Shown one piece after another: positions 26,813 to 35,519 of a stretch of DNA of 64,000 nucleotides (position 1 is its first letter; every line of letters starts with the position of its first letter). This stretch comes from Microbacterium oleivorans (lineage in GTDB: Bacteria; Actinomycetota; Actinomycetes; Actinomycetales; Microbacteriaceae), in assembly GCF_001691565.1 (NCBI RefSeq), contig NZ_MAYO01000003.1, positions 1,971,841 through 2,035,840 on the forward strand, given 5' to 3'. Both the position numbers and the translations under genes were made by a program. A model generated the notes under the pieces. The model ran no database searches. It was not told the DNA's origin and worked only from the letters and a program-made list of their open reading frames with translations.

Positions 26813-27756
26813 GAGAGCACCTTTCGGGGGGAGGGGGCGTCGGAGTGCGCGATCGCGAGGGCGAGCGCGCCGGCGACAGGGGGTTCGTCGAGCACGTGGA
26901 AGCGCAGCGTCGCGTCGCGGGTGTGCAGCTCGGCTCGGAGGAGCTCGGCCAGCAGTGGCTGCGCCGTCATGACGCCGCCGGCGGCGATGACGTCGGTGCC
27001 CTGCGCGCCGCGTCCGCGCACGGCGGTGACCGCGTCGGCGAGATGCGACGCGGATGCCGCAACGACCTCGCGGGCGATCGGCGAGCCTTCGGCGGCCGCA
27101 TCGAAGACGTGCGGGGCGAATCCGCCCCACGCCGCCTCGCTCGCGTCGGCCTGGAACCGGAGGGCGAGGTCGACGTGGTCGAGAGCATCGAATGCGGCGA
27201 GGAACCGTGCCGCGAGCGGGTCGCTCATCGCGGCCCCGCCTTCGCGGTCGACGGTGCGGAGCAGTGCGACGGCGGCGCGCCGCGAGATGCCGGGCGCGCT
27301 CGCGTCGTCGGCGATGAGCCAGCCGTAGCCGTCGGCCGTCACTGGCTCGCCGTCGAGATCGAACCCGACGATCGCCGAGCCCGTGCCCGAGATGACGCAG
27401 ACGGCCGCGTCGAGACCCATCGCGGGGGCGAGGAGCACGGCGTCGTTGACGACGGCGACGACCCCCGGCATCCGCTCGTCGAGCAGGTCGGTGGCCTGTC
27501 GGCGCTGCCGCGTGCTGTCGATGCCGTGCGCGCCGACGACGGTCACGTCGGGCGCCGCACCGACGGTGTCGACGACGAGCCGGGCGAGGCGGTCGAAGTT
27601 CTGGACGTCGTCGAAGATGGCGCCCGCCCGCCACAGGTCGCTCGGCACGATGCGGTCGACGACCTCGCCGTCCACGAGCGCGCGCAGGTGCGTCTTGGTG
27701 CCGCCGACGTCGACGCCGACGATCGCGCCGGGGGTCGGGTACCGGGTCTCAGGCAA
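26809..27756 (-). CDS. BadF/BadG/BcrA/BcrD-type sugar kinase, probably N-acetylglucosamine kinase
   Basis: 315 residues of the ASKHA actin-like ATPase fold. The phosphate-1 loop is IVGVDVGGTKTHLRAL, the second loop has CVISGTGSAIVG, and a glycine-rich adenosine motif (VIAAGGVMTAQPL) is near the C-terminus. BadF-family proteins beside nagB usually phosphorylate GlcNAc or glucosamine, which is the inferred role. The only suitable start seems to be TTG at 27756, overlapping the end of the ROK gene by 8 bp, with AAGGGG upstream. Its stop overlaps nagB as GTGA, so it sits in the middle of a four-gene operon. Confidence 0.85.
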   Translation of the reverse strand: MPETRYPTPGAIVGVDVGGTKTHLRALVDGEVVDRIVPSDLWRAGAIFDDVQNFDRLARLVVDTVGAAPDVTVVGAHGIDSTRQRRQATDLLDERMPGVVAVVNDAVLLAPAMGLDAAVCVISGTGSAIVGFDLDGEPVTADGYGWLIADDASAPGISRRAAVALLRTVDREGGAAMSDPLAARFLAAFDALDHVDLALRFQADASEAAWGGFAPHVFDAAAEGSPIAREVVAASASHLADAVTAVRGRGAQGTDVIAAGGVMTAQPLLAELLRAELHTRDATLRFHVLDEPPVAGALALAIAHSDAPSPRKVLS

Positions 27757-28894
27757 GGTAGACCGCCCCTTTCACGTGCTCGATGATGAGCTGGCCGATG
27801 CCGACGAGCGCCGCGTCCTCGCCGAGCTCCCCGACGACGAGGGACGGCGGACGGGGGATGCGGCCGCCCAATCGTCGCGTGACGCCGTCGATGAGCCGGT
27901 CGGTCCGTCGCGGCAGGCGACCGGCGAGGATCACGACGCGGCAGTCGAGAATGACCGCGAGCGCTGCGACCGACATCGCGATGTGATCGAGCAGCCGCTC
28001 CGCGCGGTCGTCGTCGCCCTGGTCGAGGACGGCCATCGTGGAGGAGTCGTCGGCCGAGGCGGCGCCGAGCGCGAGCACGCGGGTCTCGAGGTCGCCGCCC
28101 GTGTCGTGGTCCTCTGCGAACGCGGTCGGTTCGGTGATGAGGTAGCCGATCTCGCCCGCGGCGGAGCCCGCTCCGCGCACGAGGCGGTCGCCCGAGACGA
28201 TCCCGGCGCCCACTCCAACCCCGAAGACGAGAGCCGCGAGGTCTCCCGTGCCCTGCCCGGCGCCGCGGGTCCACTCGCCGATCGTGACGGCGTTGGCGTC
28301 GTTCTCCACGACGACGGGGAGCCCCGTGCGCTCGCGCATCACATCGCGGGCGGCGACCCCGTTCCAGTCCAGCTCGACCGAATCGCCGACGGAGCCGTCC
28401 GGGTCGACGACGCCGGGGACGGACAGTCCGATCCCCTGTGCCGGGGTCCCGAGCTCCGCCGCCGTGCGGATGAGTCGATCTGCGAGGCGCCCGATGCCTT
28501 CCAGGCGAGAGGATGCCGACAGTCCGCCGTCCTCCGCGTGGAGCGCTTCGCGGGTCTCGTGGCGGATGTCGCCGTTCAGATCGATGAGTGCGCCGCGGGC
28601 GACGCCGGAGGTGACGTCGAGGGCGACGACCGTGCGCGCCTCGCCGAGGGGACGGTAGCGATGCGTCGGCCGTCCGATCCCGCTCGCGTCGCGTTCGACC
28701 GCGAGGAGCCCGTCGGCGACCATTCCGGCGCAGAGGCGATGAACCGTCGCGGACGCGAGGCCGGTCGCCTCGATCAGCTCCGCGCGGGTGAGCGGGCCGC
28801 CGGCTTGGAGGGCGTCGAGGATCGCGGTGCGGTTGATGCGGGTGACGTCGGCGTTGGTCGCCGTGCCTCTGCTCGCCGCGCGTTCGCCGCTCAT
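27749..28894 (-). CDS. ROK-family transcriptional regulator (NagC/XylR type)
   Basis: 381 residues. The N-terminal winged helix is INRTAILDALQAGGPLTRAE followed by LASATVHRLCAGMV. The ROK sugar-binding/kinase-like part has VVALDVTSGVARGALIDLNG, GLSVPGVVD and VVVENDANAVTIGEW. The Cys-rich zinc motif of ROK kinases was not seen, in line with a regulator. It heads the operon with kinase, nagB and lacZ, and is divergent to the aldo/keto reductase-fucosidase genes. The 99-bp space holds an AT-rich stretch with imperfect symmetry (TCTTA-CTC-TGAGA near 28917-28929) that could be its operator. Start is ATG with GAAGGGA upstream. Confidence 0.9.
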   Translation of the reverse strand: MSGERAASRGTATNADVTRINRTAILDALQAGGPLTRAELIEATGLASATVHRLCAGMVADGLLAVERDASGIGRPTHRYRPLGEARTVVALDVTSGVARGALIDLNGDIRHETREALHAEDGGLSASSRLEGIGRLADRLIRTAAELGTPAQGIGLSVPGVVDPDGSVGDSVELDWNGVAARDVMRERTGLPVVVENDANAVTIGEWTRGAGQGTGDLAALVFGVGVGAGIVSGDRLVRGAGSAAGEIGYLITEPTAFAEDHDTGGDLETRVLALGAASADDSSTMAVLDQGDDDRAERLLDHIAMSVAALAVILDCRVVILAGRLPRRTDRLIDGVTRRLGGRIPRPPSLVVGELGEDAALVGIGQLIIEHVKGAVYLA

Positions 28895-28993
28895 CGTTCC
28901 CTTCGAACCCTTTTCGTCTTACTCTGAGATAAAACCAGACGGATGCCGCTCCCGCAAGGTCGCCGGCATCGCCCCCCTCGCATCGGAGCAGCT

Positions 28994-29980
28994 GTGACCC
29001 CCGCCTCGTCCTCGCCCACCGAACTCCTGCGTCGCGCCGGCCGGTTCGGCCTCGGCGCCGCACCCCTCGGCAACCTGTTCCAGGCGATCGACGACGCCGA
29101 GGCGGCGGCGATCGTGCACGGTGCGTGGGACAGCGGCATCCGCGTCTTCGACACCGCCCCCCATTACGGGCTGGGCCTCAGTGAGCGACGGCTCGGCGCG
29201 GCGCTCGCCGGTCGGCCGCGCGACGAGTTCGTGCTGTCGACCAAGGTCGGGCGGCTGCTCGAGCCCGACCCGAGCGGTGCCGGTCGCCTCGACGACGAGG
29301 GGTTCGTGGTCGAGGCGACGACCCGGCGGCGGTGGGACTTCACGGCCGACGGTGCCCGCCGCTCGCTCGAGGCATCGCTCGATCGTCTCGGAATGGACCG
29401 GGTCGACATCGTCCACCTCCACGACCCCGAGGGGCGCGTCGAGGAGGCGATCGAGGGGGCGCTGCCCGCCCTCGTCGCGCTGCGTGAGGCGGGTGTCATC
29501 TCGGCCGTCGGCGTCGGCTCGAAGGACCCCGCCACCCTCGCCCGCATCATCGAGACCGGCATGGTCGACGTCGCCATGGTCGCGGGGCGGTACACGCTTC
29601 TCGAGCAGCCCGCCGCCGTCGACGTCCTGCCCGCAGCGCTCGAGCACGGTGTCGCCGTCATCGCCGTCGGCGTCTACAACTCGGGGCTGCTCGCGACGCC
29701 GCATCCCGACCCCGCCGCCCCCTATGAATACGGCTCCGCGCCCGAAGCCGTCTATCGTCGAGCTGTACGGCTCGCGGACGCGTGCGCGGCGCGTGGAGTG
29801 CCGTTGCCCGTCGCCGCCCTGCACTTTCCGCTGCGGCATCCGGCTGTGGTCAACGTGACGGTGGGGCTCGGCAAGGCGGCGCACGTCGCGCAGACGGCCG
29901 GATACATGAACGAGCCGCCGACCGAGAAGTTCTGGCGCGGTCTCGAAGAGGAGGGCCTGGTGCCCGGAGGAGAACGATGA
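28994..29980 (+). CDS. Aldo/keto reductase, probable L-fucose (D-threo-aldose) dehydrogenase
   Basis: 328 residues in a TIM barrel of the aldo/keto reductase family. The catalytic group is visible: DTAPHYGLGLSERRLG (Asp, Tyr), FVLSTKVGRLL (Lys) and VDIVHLHDPEG (His). The HYGxGxSExRxG form and HDPEGRVEEAIEGAL are features of D-threo-aldose/L-fucose dehydrogenases, which oxidise fucose to fucono-lactone with NAD(P). The next gene, overlapping as ATGA, is a GH95 alpha-fucosidase, so this fits a fucose release and oxidation step. GTG at 28994 has GGAG six bases before it. Confidence 0.85.
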   Translation: MTPASSSPTELLRRAGRFGLGAAPLGNLFQAIDDAEAAAIVHGAWDSGIRVFDTAPHYGLGLSERRLGAALAGRPRDEFVLSTKVGRLLEPDPSGAGRLDDEGFVVEATTRRRWDFTADGARRSLEASLDRLGMDRVDIVHLHDPEGRVEEAIEGALPALVALREAGVISAVGVGSKDPATLARIIETGMVDVAMVAGRYTLLEQPAAVDVLPAALEHGVAVIAVGVYNSGLLATPHPDPAAPYEYGSAPEAVYRRAVRLADACAARGVPLPVAALHFPLRHPAVVNVTVGLGKAAHVAQTAGYMNEPPTEKFWRGLEEEGLVPGGER

Positions 29981-32322
29981 CCGAGCACGTCTTGTGGTAC
30001 CGCCGACCCGCGGAGACCTGGAACGAGGCGTTGCCCCTCGGCAACGGCGGACTCGGAGCCATGTGCTTCGGCGGTGCGACGGATGCGCTCCTGCGCCTCA
30101 ACGACGAGACCCTCTGGTCGGGCAGCCCCGCCAGTGAGCTCGCCGCCCCGGTCGTCACCGCGGACGAAGCGCGCGACGCCCTCGCCGAGGCTCGCGCCGC
30201 GGTCGCCGAGGGACGCGAAGAGGATGCCGACCGTCACGTCCGTCGGCTGCAGCACCGCCACGCGCAGTCGTTCCTGCCCTTCGCCGACCTGCGCGTCCGC
30301 ATCGACGGGGCGACCCCCGACCAGGTCGAGGACTACCGTCGCGAGCTCGACCTGACGACGGCGACCCACGTCGCCACCGCCACGCGCGCCGGGGCGGGGC
30401 TGAGCCACCGCACGTGGATCAGCGCGCCGCACGGCGTGCTCGTCCACGAACTCGTGAGCGACGAGCCGATCGACGTCCGCGTCGAGCTCGACACGCAGCT
30501 GCGCGAACTCGGCCGCGTCGAGATCGACACTGCGACCACCCTGCTCGTGCAGGCACCCTCCGACGTGACGCCCCCGCACGACGAGGTCGACGAGCCCGTC
30601 GTCTACGAGGACGACGCCGTGTCGGTGCGGGGAGCCCTGCACGCCCGCATCGTCACCGACGGCACCCCGGTCCGCGGCGGACGCGTCCTGCGCGCGACCC
30701 GCGTGACCGTCGTCCTCGCCACGGCGACGACCTTCACCGGGATGGGACGGATGCCGGCCGGTACCGAACGTGCCGCGGCCCGCCGCGCGACCGGGCTCGT
30801 CGACGCCGCGATCGCGGCGGGGCTCGAGGACGTGCGGGCGGCGCAGCTCGCGGATCACGCCGCGCTCTACGACCGCACCGAGTTGTCTCTGAGGGGAGAG
30901 CCCGATCCCGAGCGCGACACCGCCGAGCGGCTGCGCGACCTCGCCCAGGACGGGACGGTCGACATCCGCCGCGACCCGGGCCTGGCGGCGCTCCTCTTCC
31001 ACTACGGGCGGTACCTGCTCATCTGCTCGTCGCGCCCGGGCGGACTCCCCGCGACGCTGCAGGGCATCTGGAACCAGGACCTCCGCCCCGACTGGAGCTC
31101 GAACTACACGACGAACATCAACGTCGAGATGAACTACTGGGGCGCCCACACCGCCAACCTCAGCGAGACCGAGGAGCCGCTCCTCGACCTCATCGAGGCG
31201 CTCGCCGACAGCGGCGCCGAGACCGCGCGCCGCCTGTACGACGCCCCCGGCTGGGTCGCCCATCACAACACGGATGCCTGGGGCTACACCCAGCCCGTCG
31301 GGGACGGTGTGCACGACGCAGCCTGGGCGTTCTGGCCGATGGCCGGTCTCTGGCTCGGACTGCACCTGGCCGAGCGCGACGCGTTCGGTGTCGCCGACGC
31401 GGCCGAGCGTCGCCGTGCGTTCCGCCTGCTGCGCGGCGCGACCGCCTTCGCACTCGCCTGGGCGGCTCCGACCGAGGACGGCCGGTGGGGAACGGCGCTG
31501 TCGACGTCTCCCGAGAACACGTTCCGTTCCTCGGCGGGCGGCTCGGCGGCCGTGGCTGAGTCCGCCACCCTCGACATCGTGCTGCTGCGCGCGCACCTCG
31601 CCGAGTTCCTGCGGCTCGCGGACCTGCTGGGGTACGACGACGACCCCCTCGTCGCCGAGGCTCGGCACGCGCAGGAGAACCTCCCCGAGATCCCGGTCGA
31701 GGACGGCTCGATCGCCGAGTGGCCCGGCGGGCGGGAGGCCGTCGACCCCCACCACCGGCACCTCTCGCCGCTCGTGTTCGCCTACCCGGGGACCGAAGCC
31801 CTCACGCCCGAGCTCGAAGCGGCGGCATCCCGCTTCCTCGACCTCCGCGAGGACGAGTCCACCGGATGGTCCCTCGCCTGGAAGATCGCCCTCCGCGCCC
31901 GGCTCGGTCAGGCCGGTCGCGTCGCCGACCTGCTGGCCCTCGTGTTCCGCGACATGTCCGTCGACCGCGGCGACCAGTCCGGCGGCCTGTACGACAACCT
32001 CCTGGCGGCCCACCCGCCGTTCCAGATCGACGGCAACCTCGGGTACGTCGCCGGGCTCGCGGAGTGCCTCGTGCACTCGCACGGCGACGCGGTGACCCTG
32101 CTTCCTGCCTGGCCGGCTCCCCTCGGGGCGGGGTCGGTGCGCGGCCTCGTGGCCCGTCCGGGTGTCGAGCTCGACCTCGCCTGGGACGACGCCGGAGCCG
32201 TGACCTGGGCCCGCGCCCGTGCTCGGGTCGCGTCGGCGCACGGCGCGCACGCGTTCCGAGCCGGGGGTCGTGAGTTCGATGTCACCCTCGGCGGCACGTG
32301 GAGCGTCCTCATCGGCGAGTGA
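29977..32322 (+). CDS. GH95 alpha-L-fucosidase (possibly alpha-L-galactosidase)
   Basis: 781 residues. N-terminal beta domain starts with WYRRPAETWNEALPLGNGGLGAM, a plain GH95 signature. The helical barrel has the catalytic Asn pair (about residues 380 and 382, in NINVEMNYWGAH), the acid Glu about residue 513 (STSPENTF) and the base-activating Asp about residue 685 (PPFQIDGNLGYVAG), all conserved in the family. It releases alpha-1,2-fucose by inversion. No signal peptide is seen, so it acts on imported oligosaccharides. GH95 also includes alpha-L-galactosidases, so specificity needs testing. AGGAG precedes the ATG, which overlaps the reductase stop. Confidence 0.93.
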   Translation: MTEHVLWYRRPAETWNEALPLGNGGLGAMCFGGATDALLRLNDETLWSGSPASELAAPVVTADEARDALAEARAAVAEGREEDADRHVRRLQHRHAQSFLPFADLRVRIDGATPDQVEDYRRELDLTTATHVATATRAGAGLSHRTWISAPHGVLVHELVSDEPIDVRVELDTQLRELGRVEIDTATTLLVQAPSDVTPPHDEVDEPVVYEDDAVSVRGALHARIVTDGTPVRGGRVLRATRVTVVLATATTFTGMGRMPAGTERAAARRATGLVDAAIAAGLEDVRAAQLADHAALYDRTELSLRGEPDPERDTAERLRDLAQDGTVDIRRDPGLAALLFHYGRYLLICSSRPGGLPATLQGIWNQDLRPDWSSNYTTNINVEMNYWGAHTANLSETEEPLLDLIEALADSGAETARRLYDAPGWVAHHNTDAWGYTQPVGDGVHDAAWAFWPMAGLWLGLHLAERDAFGVADAAERRRAFRLLRGATAFALAWAAPTEDGRWGTALSTSPENTFRSSAGGSAAVAESATLDIVLLRAHLAEFLRLADLLGYDDDPLVAEARHAQENLPEIPVEDGSIAEWPGGREAVDPHHRHLSPLVFAYPGTEALTPELEAAASRFLDLREDESTGWSLAWKIALRARLGQAGRVADLLALVFRDMSVDRGDQSGGLYDNLLAAHPPFQIDGNLGYVAGLAECLVHSHGDAVTLLPAWPAPLGAGSVRGLVARPGVELDLAWDDAGAVTWARARARVASAHGAHAFRAGGREFDVTLGGTWSVLIGE

Positions 32323-32380
32323 TCGCGTTCGCATAGGTCTCAGCGGGAATGCCGGTGCGGCCGAGGCGTTTCCCCGTCGT

Positions 32381-33016
32381 ATGACACACGTAGGAATCAT
32401 CGGAGCAGGTCACATCGGTTCGGCTGTCGCGCGCGGACTCGTCGCGCAGGGGCATCAGGTCGCGATCAGCAACTCGCGCGGCCCCGAGACCCTCACCGAT
32501 CTCGTCGCAGAGCTCGGCGAGAACGCCCGGGCCATGACCGCGAAGGATGCCGCGACCTTCGGCGAGTGGGTCGTCGTCACCGTCCCGCTGAAGGCGATCG
32601 ACGAGCTGCCCGTCGAGGAGCTCGCCGGCAAGATCGTCGTCGACACCAACAACTACTACTGGGAGCGCGACGGCCACATCGCCGAGCTCGACGAGAAGAA
32701 GACCACGACCTCGCGCATGCTGCAGGAGCGCCTGCCGCAGTCGACCGTCGTGAAGGGCTTCAACCACATCCCGGCCGCCGACATCACCACCGACGGCGCC
32801 CCCGTCGGCACGCCCGGCCGCCGTGCGCTCGCCACCTCGAGCGATTCGGCCGACGCCGTCACCTTCATCACGAAGCTCTACGACGACTTCGGCTTCGACA
32901 CCGTCAACGTCGGCGGCCTCGACGAGAGCTGGCGCGTCGAGCGCGACCAGCCGGCGTACGTCGTCCGCCAGACCGCCGACGAGCTGCGCGAGAACCTGGC
33001 CCGCGCGGAGCGCTGA
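32381..33016 (+). CDS. NAD(P)-binding oxidoreductase, NADPH-dependent F420 reductase-like
   Basis: 211 residues. The N-terminal Rossmann fold is VGIIGAGHIGSAVARGLVAQG, with ISNSRGP marking the phosphate of NADPH, as in F420:NADP+ oxidoreductase-like proteins. Further conserved segments are VVVTVPLKAI, VVDTNNYYWERDG and VVKGFNHIPAADI. Members without F420 partners act on other quinone- or ferric-type acceptors, so the true electron partner is uncertain. The gene stands alone after the fucosidase gene. ATG at 32381 follows directly on a promoter-like region with no ribosome binding site. Confidence 0.82.
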   Translation: MTHVGIIGAGHIGSAVARGLVAQGHQVAISNSRGPETLTDLVAELGENARAMTAKDAATFGEWVVVTVPLKAIDELPVEELAGKIVVDTNNYYWERDGHIAELDEKKTTTSRMLQERLPQSTVVKGFNHIPAADITTDGAPVGTPGRRALATSSDSADAVTFITKLYDDFGFDTVNVGGLDESWRVERDQPAYVVRQTADELRENLARAER

Positions 33017-33033
33017 GCCCCGGCATCCGCTCA

Positions 33034-33090
33034 CGAGCCGACGCGAACGGCACTCGTCTTCGTCAGATGGATGCCGAACGCGTCGGCTCG
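33034..33090. repeat. 57-bp foldback element, copy 1
   Basis: Between convergent genes. Perfect 12-bp inverted ends (CGAGCCGACGCG and CGCGTCGGCTCG) enclose 33 bp. The hairpin can extend inward with CGGCA/TGCCG after a symmetric AA/AA internal loop. A same-length relative lies at 53726-53782, sharing the first 15 bases. It may act as a bidirectional terminator or be a REP-like dispersed element. Confidence 0.7.
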
Positions 33091-33100
33091 ACGCGTGTGA

Positions 33101-34477
33101 TCAGGAGATCTCGCTCTGGCGGGCCTTCACGGGGAGCATCAGCAGGAAGCCCGCGGCCAGGACGAGCACGATGCCGAGGATGCCGAGTCGTGTGTCGCCG
33201 GAGAGTCCGACGAACAGCGCGAACAGGCCCGGCGCGAGGAACGACACCGCGCGCCCGGTGGTCGCGTAGAGGCCGAAGATCTCACCCTCGCGACCTTCCG
33301 GGGTGATGCGTGCGAGGAACGTGCGCGATGCCGACTGGATCGGTCCGACGAAGGCGCACAGGATGAGCCCCGCGATCCAGAAGCCGACCTGCGCCGTGCC
33401 GATGAAGAGGACGGCGGTCCCCGTGGCGATCAGCGCGACGAGCGAGGCCATGATCACGTTCTTCGAACCGAAGCGGTCGTCGAAGCGGCCGGCGACGATG
33501 GTCGAGATGCCGGCGACGACGTTCGCGGCGACGGCGAAGTAGAGGACGCCCGACGGGGTGAAGCCGAACACCTGTGCGGCGATGATGGCCCCGAAGGTGA
33601 ACACGCCGGCGAGCCCGTCGCGGAAGACCGCGCTCGCGAGCAGGAACGCGAGGACCTGACGGTCGCGGCGCCACAGCTTCGTGAGCGTCTCCCAGAGGAC
33701 CCGGTAGGACCCGAAGAAGCCCACGCGGTTCGCGCGCTCGCGCGCGGGGATCTCGGGAACGCGCACCAGCACCGGGATCGCGAAGATCCCGAACCACACC
33801 GCCGAGGCGAGGACGGCGAGGCGGATGTGCAGACCCCCGTCGGTCGTGACCCCGAGCGGCCCCGGGCTGTCGACGAGGCCGATGAAACCGACGAGCAGGA
33901 TCACGAGGAGCACGATCCCCCCGACGTAGCCCATGCCCCACCCGAACCCCGAGACGCGGCCCATGTTCTCGCGGCTCGACACCTGCACGAGCATGGCGTT
34001 GTAGTTGACGCCCGCGAACTCGAAGAAGACGTTGCCGACGGCCAGCAGGGTCGCGCCGAGGATGAGATATCCGGGCGCGCCCTCGACGAACACCATCGCG
34101 GCCATGGCGAGGACCACGACGAAGGTGTTGATCCCGAGCCAGAGCTTGCGTCGTCCCGATCCGTCGGAGCGCTGCCCCAGTACGGGGGCGAGGACGGCGA
34201 TCAGGATGCCGGCGATCATGAGCGCCGTGGCCACGACGCTCGCGTTTCCGGCGAGGGCGCGCACGAGCGCGGGATCCGACGCGTCGCCGTCCGCAGCCGA
34301 GACGATCGCGGGATCCACGAACAGGGAGCTCGCGAGGAAGGTGCTGAAGACGAACGTCGTGACGACGGCGTTGAATGCGGCCGACCCCCAGTCCCAGAGG
34401 GCCCAGGCCAGGACGCCGGGTCGGGAGGGTGCTCGGGTGGCGGGGATCTCGGGTGTCCCGCCGATGGAACGCGTCAT
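33101..34477 (-). CDS. MFS transporter, UMF1/Atg22-like
   Basis: 458 residues with about twelve hydrophobic helices. The opening WALWDWGSAAFNAVVTTFVF is the signature of the UMF1 (Atg22-like) group of major facilitators, and the later WGMGYVGGIVLLVILL and LARITPEGREGEIFGLYATT also fit. Yeast Atg22 exports amino acids from the vacuole; bacterial members have unknown substrates. The ATG at 34477 lies seven bases after TAGGGT (34485-34490 on the minus strand), a leaderless promoter; the in-frame GTG at 34486 would overlap that hexamer and is less likely. Confidence 0.9.
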   Translation of the reverse strand: MTRSIGGTPEIPATRAPSRPGVLAWALWDWGSAAFNAVVTTFVFSTFLASSLFVDPAIVSAADGDASDPALVRALAGNASVVATALMIAGILIAVLAPVLGQRSDGSGRRKLWLGINTFVVVLAMAAMVFVEGAPGYLILGATLLAVGNVFFEFAGVNYNAMLVQVSSRENMGRVSGFGWGMGYVGGIVLLVILLVGFIGLVDSPGPLGVTTDGGLHIRLAVLASAVWFGIFAIPVLVRVPEIPARERANRVGFFGSYRVLWETLTKLWRRDRQVLAFLLASAVFRDGLAGVFTFGAIIAAQVFGFTPSGVLYFAVAANVVAGISTIVAGRFDDRFGSKNVIMASLVALIATGTAVLFIGTAQVGFWIAGLILCAFVGPIQSASRTFLARITPEGREGEIFGLYATTGRAVSFLAPGLFALFVGLSGDTRLGILGIVLVLAAGFLLMLPVKARQSEIS

Positions 34478-34522
34478 GAGGCGCACCCTACCCCGCGCCC
34501 GGGTCTTCCCGGTGACGCCGCG

Positions 34523-35293
34523 TCAGAGCTTGGCCGGCGCGAAGCGGTAGCCGATCCCGCGGACGGTCTCTATCCATCGGCAGCGCCGGGCCGTGCCGCC
34601 GAGCTTGCGGCGCAGGTTCATGACGTGGACCTCGACGGCGTGCAGGTCGTGCGCGTTCACGTGGTCGCCGTTGCCGCCGTTCTGGCGGCGGAGCAGCAGC
34701 ACGATCCAGGACTTCTCGAGGACGACGTCGGGGTTCCGCACGAGTGCCAGCAGGAGGTCGAACTCCGATCGCGTGAGGTCGATGCGGCGTCCGGCGAGTT
34801 CCGCGCGGCGGGATGCCGGGTGCAATCGCAACCCGTCGACGACGAGCCAGTCCGACTCGGTCGGGGGCAGGACCTCGGCTGCGCCCAGCGTGCGCCGCAG
34901 GATCGCGTCGAGACGGGCGCGCAGCTCGAAAGGGCGCCAGGGTCGCAGGACGTAGTCATCCGCTCCGCTGCGGAACGCCTCGACGGCGGCGGTCTCCTCG
35001 GTCATGTCCGACATGATGACGATCGATCCGGCGTGGAAGGAGCGGATGCGGCGCACCACCTCGAATCCGTCGATGCCCGCGAGGGTGGTGTCGACGGTGA
35101 CGAGGTCGGGCTGCAGCCGATCGACGGCCTCGACGGCGGCGAAGCCGTCGGAGAAGGAGTGCACCTGGAAGCCGTGCTGCTGCAGCGTGCTGGAGAGGCG
35201 GTCGCGCGCCGTGCCGGCGTCCTCGACGAGGACGGCGACGCGTGTGAGCGGTCCCATCGTGCGGGCGGGTGCGGGGTGTTCGAGAAGAGTCAT
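34523..35293 (-). CDS. Orphan OmpR-family response regulator near pilus genes
   Basis: 256 residues. Receiver: the acidic pair E24-D25, phosphoacceptor D68 (in LVTVDTTLAGIDGFEV) and S95 are present, but the conserved Lys is Arg (R117, in DYVLRPW). The C-terminal OmpR/PhoB winged helix is clear: IDLTRSEFDLLLALVRNPD, then VEVHVMNLRRKLGG and IETVRGIGYRF. No histidine kinase is adjacent. It is divergent to pilB, and the space holds CTCAG repeats. ATG 35293 was chosen; ATGs at 35257 and 35347 are alternatives. A promoter TTGCGC-17 bp-TTAATG precedes it on the minus strand. Regulation of the pilus is inferred from position. Confidence 0.88.
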   Translation of the reverse strand: MTLLEHPAPARTMGPLTRVAVLVEDAGTARDRLSSTLQQHGFQVHSFSDGFAAVEAVDRLQPDLVTVDTTLAGIDGFEVVRRIRSFHAGSIVIMSDMTEETAAVEAFRSGADDYVLRPWRPFELRARLDAILRRTLGAAEVLPPTESDWLVVDGLRLHPASRRAELAGRRIDLTRSEFDLLLALVRNPDVVLEKSWIVLLLRRQNGGNGDHVNAHDLHAVEVHVMNLRRKLGGTARRCRWIETVRGIGYRFAPAKL

Positions 35294-35363
35294 GTGAAGT
35301 CCAGGGGGTCCACGACTGTCGCTTCCCCCGTTCTCATTAAAATGCATTAATCTTCCGGCGCAA

Positions 35364-35400
35364 CTCAGCGCGCCCCAGGGGCACCTCAGCTTTCCCTCAG
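35364..35400 (+). promoter_or_regulatory. CTCAG repeats upstream of pilB
   Basis: CTCAG occurs at 35364, 35385 and 35396; the last two are 11 bp apart, the period of OmpR-type direct repeats. A -10-like TACTCT lies at 35439-35444 on the pilB side, and the first copy touches the -35 of the divergent regulator gene. A relative with three copies at 11-bp period lies upstream of the GTPase operon (46337-46363). Confidence 0.5.
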
Positions 35401-35519
35401 TTGCGGGCGTCGCCGTGTGTCGCTGCGACCCCCCTGTCTACTCTGGCGAGGCGTGCTCGGACTGGGTGGGCACGTGCGCGCCCAGACCGAGGTCCGGCCG
35501 CCGATACAGGGGGTGCAGG

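Noticed and set aside
29752..32400. 882-codon frame antisense to the fucosidase
   Set aside because: Shadow; the plus strand has all GH95 catalytic motifs.
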